Below, one piece after another: positions 59,929-64,000 of a stretch of 64,000 nucleotides of DNA. Position 1 is the stretch's first letter. The number at the start of each line of letters is the position of its first letter. The position numbers were made by a program, and so were the translations under genes. The stretch is from contig NZ_SUNI01000004.1 of the NCBI RefSeq assembly GCF_005048225.1, positions 1 to 64,000 of the forward strand. Direction: 5' to 3'. Origin of the DNA: Paracoccus gahaiensis (lineage in GTDB: Bacteria > Pseudomonadota > Alphaproteobacteria > Rhodobacterales > Rhodobacteraceae). The notes under the pieces were generated by a model that was not told the origin of the DNA, did no database searches, and saw only the letters and a program-made list of their open reading frames with translations.

Positions 59929-61188
59929 ATGGTGGAAACGCAGCGGTTGACGCGTCGCGCAATGGCATTCGTGCTGGCAGGAGGCCGGGGCAGCCGGTTG
60001 CAGGAGCTGACCGACCGGCGTGTCAAGCCCGCCGTCTTCTTCGGCGGCAAGACCCGGATCATCGATTTCGCGCTGTCGAACGCGATGAATTCCGGCATCC
60101 GCAAGATCGCGGTGGCGACGCAATACAAGGCGCACAGCCTGATCCGGCATTGCCAGCGCGGCTGGAACTTCTTCAGCCCCGAGCGAAACGAGTTCCTGGA
60201 CATCCTGCCCGCCAGCCAGCGCACGTCCGAGCATCACTGGTATCGCGGCACCGCCGATGCGGTGACGCAGAACATCGACATCGTGGACGATTACGACGTC
60301 GACTACATCGTGATCCTGGCGGGCGACCACATCTACAAGATGGATTACGAGATCATGCTGCGCGAGCATGTCAAAAGCGGCGCGGACGTGACCGTGGGCT
60401 GCCTGACCGTGCCGCGGATGGAGGCCAGCGCCTTCGGCGTCATGGACGTGGACGAGGCGGGGCGCATCGTGTCCTTCCTGGAAAAGCCCGCCGATCCGCC
60501 CGCCATGCCGGGCCAGCCGGACAAGGCGCTGGCCTCGATGGGCATCTATGTCTTCAGCTGGGCCTTTTTGCGCGACCTGTTGGTGCGCGATGCCGAAGAC
60601 ACGAATTCCAGCCATGATTTCGGCACCGACCTGATTCCGGGCATCGTCCGGAACGGCAAGGCGATGGCACATCGTTTCGACACTTCCTGCGTGCGCGAAC
60701 CCGGCGCGCCGGCCTATTGGAAGGACGTGGGCACGGTCGATGCCTTCTGGCAGGCCAATATCGACCTGACGGATTTCACTCCGGACCTGGACCTGTGGGA
60801 CCGCGACTGGCCGATCTGGACCTATTCCGAAAGCACCCCGCCCGCCAAGTTCATCCATGACGAGGCCGACCGCCGGGGCGTGGCCGTGTCCTCGATGGTC
60901 TCGGGGGGCTGCATCATCTCGGGGACCGAGATCCGCAACTCGCTGCTGTTCACGCAGGTGCATACCAACAGCTATGCGGTGCTGGACCATGCGGTGGTGC
61001 TGCCCCATGTCACCGTGCAGCGCCATGCGCGGCTGCGCAATGTGGTGATCGACAGCCGCGTCATCATCCCCGAGGGGCTGGTCGTGGGCGAGGACCCGGC
61101 CGAGGACGCGCGCTGGTTCCGCGTCAGTGAGGGCGGCATCACCCTGATCACGCAGGACATGCTGGACCGCCGGGCGGCGGGCCTGTGA
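59929..61188 (+). CDS. glgC: Glucose-1-phosphate adenylyltransferase
   Basis: The 419-residue enzyme makes ADP-glucose, the committed step to glycogen. It shows [60 protein letters not shown] and [18 protein letters not shown], with a left-handed beta-helix C-terminus ([20 protein letters not shown]). The ATG at 59929 has GGGGGGAG upstream; the frame can extend to 59911. Its stop overlaps the glgA ATG (TGATG). Confidence 0.97.
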   Translation: MVETQRLTRRAMAFVLAGGRGSRLQELTDRRVKPAVFFGGKTRIIDFALSNAMNSGIRKIAVATQYKAHSLIRHCQRGWNFFSPERNEFLDILPASQRTSEHHWYRGTADAVTQNIDIVDDYDVDYIVILAGDHIYKMDYEIMLREHVKSGADVTVGCLTVPRMEASAFGVMDVDEAGRIVSFLEKPADPPAMPGQPDKALASMGIYVFSWAFLRDLLVRDAEDTNSSHDFGTDLIPGIVRNGKAMAHRFDTSCVREPGAPAYWKDVGTVDAFWQANIDLTDFTPDLDLWDRDWPIWTYSESTPPAKFIHDEADRRGVAVSSMVSGGCIISGTEIRNSLLFTQVHTNSYAVLDHAVVLPHVTVQRHARLRNVVIDSRVIIPEGLVVGEDPAEDARWFRVSEGGITLITQDMLDRRAAGL

Positions 61189-62612
61189 TGCAGGTCCTGT
61201 CGGTCGCCTCGGAATGCGCGCCCCTGGTCAAGACCGGGGGGCTGGCCGATGTCACAGGCGCGCTGCCCGGCGCGCTGAAGGGTGCGGGCGTGCGGATGCG
61301 CACGCTGCTGCCGGGCTATGCGGCGGTGATGCCCGCCTTGCAGGACCCGGTGGCGGTCGCGCATTTGGACGATCTCTTCGGCGGCCCCGCGACCCTCTTC
61401 GAGGCGCATTCTCACGGTCTGGACTTGCTGGTGATCGACGCACCGCATCTGTATGGGCGGTCGGGCAATCCCTATGCGGGCCCCGACGGGCGCGACTGGC
61501 CCGACAATCCCGAACGCTTCGCGGCCCTGTCCTGGGTGGGGGCGCATGTCGCGGCCCACGGGGTGGGCGGCTGGCGACCGCAGGTGCTGCACGGTCATGA
61601 CTGGCAGGCGGGCTTCATGACCGAATACCTGCGCGGCTTCGGGGCGGGCGACGTGCGCACCGTCCTGACCATCCACAACATCGCCTTCACCGGCGCCACC
61701 GACCGGTCCCGGATCGACGCGCTGCGACTGGATCCCTGGCGCTTCCACCCCGAGGGCTACGAATTCTACGGCGCCGTCTCGCCGCTGAAGGCCGGGCTGA
61801 TGGGGGCGGATGCGCTGACCACGGTCTCGCCCAGCTATGCCGAAGAGCTGATGACCCCGGAATTCGGCATGGGGCTGGACGGGGTGATGCGCCACCGGCA
61901 GGGCGCGCTGACCGGCATCCTGAACGGCATCGACGATGCGATGTGGAACCCCGCCACCGACCCCGCGATCATCCGCTATGACGACCCGGCGGACAAGCGC
62001 CATGCCAAGGCCGCCCTGCAGGCCCAACTGGGCCTGCCGCAGGCCGCGGGACCGCTCTGCGTCATCGTCTCGCGCATGACCCATCAGAAGGGGCTGGACC
62101 TGGTGCTGCAGACGCTGCCCGATCTGCTGGCGCAGGGCGGGCAGCTGGCGGTGCTGGGCTCGGGCGACCCGGGGCTGGAAGAGGCGTTCCGGCAGGCCGC
62201 GCAGGATCCGAACGTGGCCGTCCGCATCGGCTATGACGAGGCCTTCTCGCACCGGCTGATCGCGGGCGGGGACGCGATCCTGGTCCCCTCGCGGTTCGAG
62301 CCCTGCGGCCTGACGCAGATGTACGGGCTGCGCTATGGCACCGTGCCGGTCGTGGCACTGACCGGGGGGCTGGCCGACACGGTCATCCCGGCCTCGCCCG
62401 CCGCGCTGTCGCAGGGGGTGGCGACGGGCATCCAGTTCGCCCCGGTCACGGCAGGCGCGCTGCGCAGCGCGCTGGCGCGGCTTGGCACGCTGTATCGCGA
62501 CCCCGACACATGGTCCCGCCTGCAACGGAACGCCATGGCCCAGCCTGTCGGTTGGAGCCGGTCGGCCCGGGCCTATGCCGATCTTTACGAAAACCTCACC
62601 CATCGGGGATAG
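61188..62612 (+). CDS. glgA: Glycogen synthase (ADP-glucose)
   Basis: The 474-residue GT5 enzyme elongates glycogen. It begins [20 protein letters not shown] (KTGGL binds ADP-glucose), has VLHGHDWQAGFMTEYLRG, TIHNIAFTG, VSPSYAEELMTPEFGMGL, NGIDDAMWNPATDP and VPSRFEPCGLTQMYGLRYGT. A GTG one codon upstream is an alternative start. It is coupled to glgC; glgX begins 85 bp further on. Confidence 0.97.
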   Translation: MQVLSVASECAPLVKTGGLADVTGALPGALKGAGVRMRTLLPGYAAVMPALQDPVAVAHLDDLFGGPATLFEAHSHGLDLLVIDAPHLYGRSGNPYAGPDGRDWPDNPERFAALSWVGAHVAAHGVGGWRPQVLHGHDWQAGFMTEYLRGFGAGDVRTVLTIHNIAFTGATDRSRIDALRLDPWRFHPEGYEFYGAVSPLKAGLMGADALTTVSPSYAEELMTPEFGMGLDGVMRHRQGALTGILNGIDDAMWNPATDPAIIRYDDPADKRHAKAALQAQLGLPQAAGPLCVIVSRMTHQKGLDLVLQTLPDLLAQGGQLAVLGSGDPGLEEAFRQAAQDPNVAVRIGYDEAFSHRLIAGGDAILVPSRFEPCGLTQMYGLRYGTVPVVALTGGLADTVIPASPAALSQGVATGIQFAPVTAGALRSALARLGTLYRDPDTWSRLQRNAMAQPVGWSRSARAYADLYENLTHRG

Positions 62613-62697
62613 GCTTGCATCCTGCGAGCGATCCGACGATGCACCTTGGCAGGGTGCAGCACGGCCCGGATGACGGCCCTTTGACGACGGGATGCGA

Positions 62698-64000
62698 ATG
62701 ATCCAGCGATATGCGATGACCGCCGGGCGATCCGCCCCCTTGGGCGCGACCTTCGACGGGGCGGGGGTGAACTTCGCCCTCTTCTCGCAGCATGCCGAGC
62801 GGGTGGTGCTGTGCCTTTTCGACGAGCGGAACCGGGAAACCCGTGTCGACCTGCCGGAACGCGAGGGCCATGTCTGGCACGGCCACATCGCCGGGTTGGC
62901 GCCGGGGCAGCGCTATGGCTACCGGGTCCACGGCCCCTACCTGCCGGCCGAGGGGCATCGCTTCAATCCCAACAAGCTGCTGATCGACCCCTATGCCAAG
63001 CGGCTGACCGGGCGGCCCGCCGCCCATGACGCGCTGTTCGGCTATCGCGCGGGGCGGCCCGAGGCCGACCTGACCTTCGACCGGCGCGACAGCGCCCCCC
63101 ACATGCCCCGGTCGGTAGTCGTGGATCCCAGCTTTGCCTGGGGCGAGGACCGGCCCCTGCGCCGCCCCCTGTCCGAGACGGTCATCTACGAGGCGCATGT
63201 GAAGGGCCTGACCGCCGGGCGCCCCGACATTCCCCATCGCGGCAGCTACCTGGCCATGGCCTCGGACCCGATGCTGGAGCATCTGACGCGGCTCGGCGTC
63301 ACCGCGATCGAGCTGATGCCCGTCCATGCCTTCGCCGACGACCGCTTCCTGACCGACAAGGGGCTGACGAACTACTGGGGCTACATGTCCTGCGCCTTCT
63401 TCGCGCCCGAGCCGCGCTACATGCAGGTCGGAGAGATCGCCGAGTTCCAGCAGATGGTCGCGCGCTTTCACACGGCGGGGATCGAGGTGATCCTGGACGT
63501 GGTCTACAACCACACCGCCGAGGGCAACGAGCTGGGCCCGACCCTGTCCTTCCGGGGGCTGGACAACGCCGCCTATTACCGGCTGGCCGAGGATCCGCGC
63601 TTCTACGTCAACGACGCGGGCACCGGCAACGTCCTGGACCTGGACAGCCCCTTCACGCTGCGGCTGGTGATGGACAGCCTGCGCTATTGGGTCGAGGTGA
63701 TGCATGTGGACGGGTTCCGCTTCGACCTGGCCTCGGTCCTCGGACGCACGCGCGGGGTGTTCGACCGCGACGCGCCGCTGTTCCGGGCAATCCGGCAGGA
63801 CCCGGTGCTGAACCGCGTCAAGCTGATCGCCGAGCCCTGGGATATCGGTCCCGGCGGCTATCAGCTGGGCGCCTATCCCGCGCCCTTCGCGGAATGGAAC
63901 GACCGGTTCCGCGACCAGGTGCGCAGCTTCTGGCGCGGCGATCCGGGCCTGATCGGCAAGCTGGCCAAGCGGGTGGCGGGATCGGCGGCGCGCTTCGACC
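62698..64000 (+). CDS. glgX: Glycogen debranching enzyme GlgX (3' end outside window)
   Basis: The frame is open to the window end (434 codons seen of about 690-700 expected). It starts MIQRYAMTAGRSAPLGATFD (an ATG two codons earlier is possible), with a CBM48-like N-terminal domain and RYGYRVHGPYLPAEGHRFNP, then KLLIDPYAKRLTG. The GH13 core shows VIYEAHVKGLTAGRPDIP, NYWGYMSCAFFAPEPRYM, VILDVVYNHTAEGNELGPT and the nucleophile region VDGFRFDLASVLGR; the acid/base Glu lies in KLIAEPWDIGPGGYQ. It removes limit-dextrin branches during glycogen breakdown. Confidence 0.96.
   Translation, partial: MIQRYAMTAGRSAPLGATFDGAGVNFALFSQHAERVVLCLFDERNRETRVDLPEREGHVWHGHIAGLAPGQRYGYRVHGPYLPAEGHRFNPNKLLIDPYAKRLTGRPAAHDALFGYRAGRPEADLTFDRRDSAPHMPRSVVVDPSFAWGEDRPLRRPLSETVIYEAHVKGLTAGRPDIPHRGSYLAMASDPMLEHLTRLGVTAIELMPVHAFADDRFLTDKGLTNYWGYMSCAFFAPEPRYMQVGEIAEFQQMVARFHTAGIEVILDVVYNHTAEGNELGPTLSFRGLDNAAYYRLAEDPRFYVNDAGTGNVLDLDSPFTLRLVMDSLRYWVEVMHVDGFRFDLASVLGRTRGVFDRDAPLFRAIRQDPVLNRVKLIAEPWDIGPGGYQLGAYPAPFAEWNDRFRDQVRSFWRGDPGLIGKLAKRVAGSAARFD

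Overview
The window is a GC-rich alphaproteobacterial chromosome segment, most like Rhodobacterales (Paracoccus/Rhodobacter type). The signs are a red-type (form IC) RuBisCO operon with cbbX, a FlaF/FlbT-regulated flagellin locus, the aerobic (late-cobalt) cobalamin pathway, a Cuckoo/CcsR-like small RNA, and short intergenic repeats of a kind common in that order. Names rest on motif recognition by eye; no database search was run.

Layout. 1-715: mobile-element scar with an IS5/IS427-like transposase end, the 3' remnant of an initiator tRNA, a decayed serine recombinase and an intact tRNA-Ala(CGC). 783-3036: PQQ dehydrogenase whose membrane anchor is a separate gene. 3175-7830: gcvTHP under a tandem glycine riboswitch. 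7998-11840: a sulfotransferase-GT90 fusion, an orphan ABC ATPase and an atypical SDR. 11980-18673: Calvin-cycle operon cbbF-prkB-cbbL-(small ORF)-cbbS-cbbX-rpe with divergent cbbR. 18674-19325: gene-free, with a 7-bp tandem repeat. 19326-24739: flagellar block. 24981-28319: carB. 28356-30575: AT-rich two-gene island (HEPN plus DUF262, defence-like), a 24-residue ORF stub and an orphan BrnA-like gene.

30705-45682: cobalamin region. Operon A is DUF1636-cobW-cobN-cobG-cobH-cobI-cobJ, operon B is cbiM-cobF, and each lies behind its own cobalamin riboswitch. cobL-cobE-cobM-cobB form a third unit. cobK is divergent from cobL with overlapping start codons and runs convergently into cobJ. cobO lies across from riboswitch A.

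45783-64000: trehalose synthesis (otsB, otsA), the Cuckoo-like sRNA, aroQ, an extended asparaginase, DUF924, pirin, two ring-cleaving-dioxygenase-type VOC genes (one fused to a hydrolase), a LysR regulator, and a storage-sugar cluster (GH13 glucosidase, glgB, glgC, glgA, partial glgX). Together these genes cover carbon fixation, glycine/C1 catabolism, B12 supply, motility, and osmolyte and glycogen storage. The least ordinary items are the DUF262-HEPN island, the CCUCCUCC-loop sRNA, the sulfotransferase-GT90 and VOC-hydrolase fusions, and intergenic repeats that have entered coding sequence.
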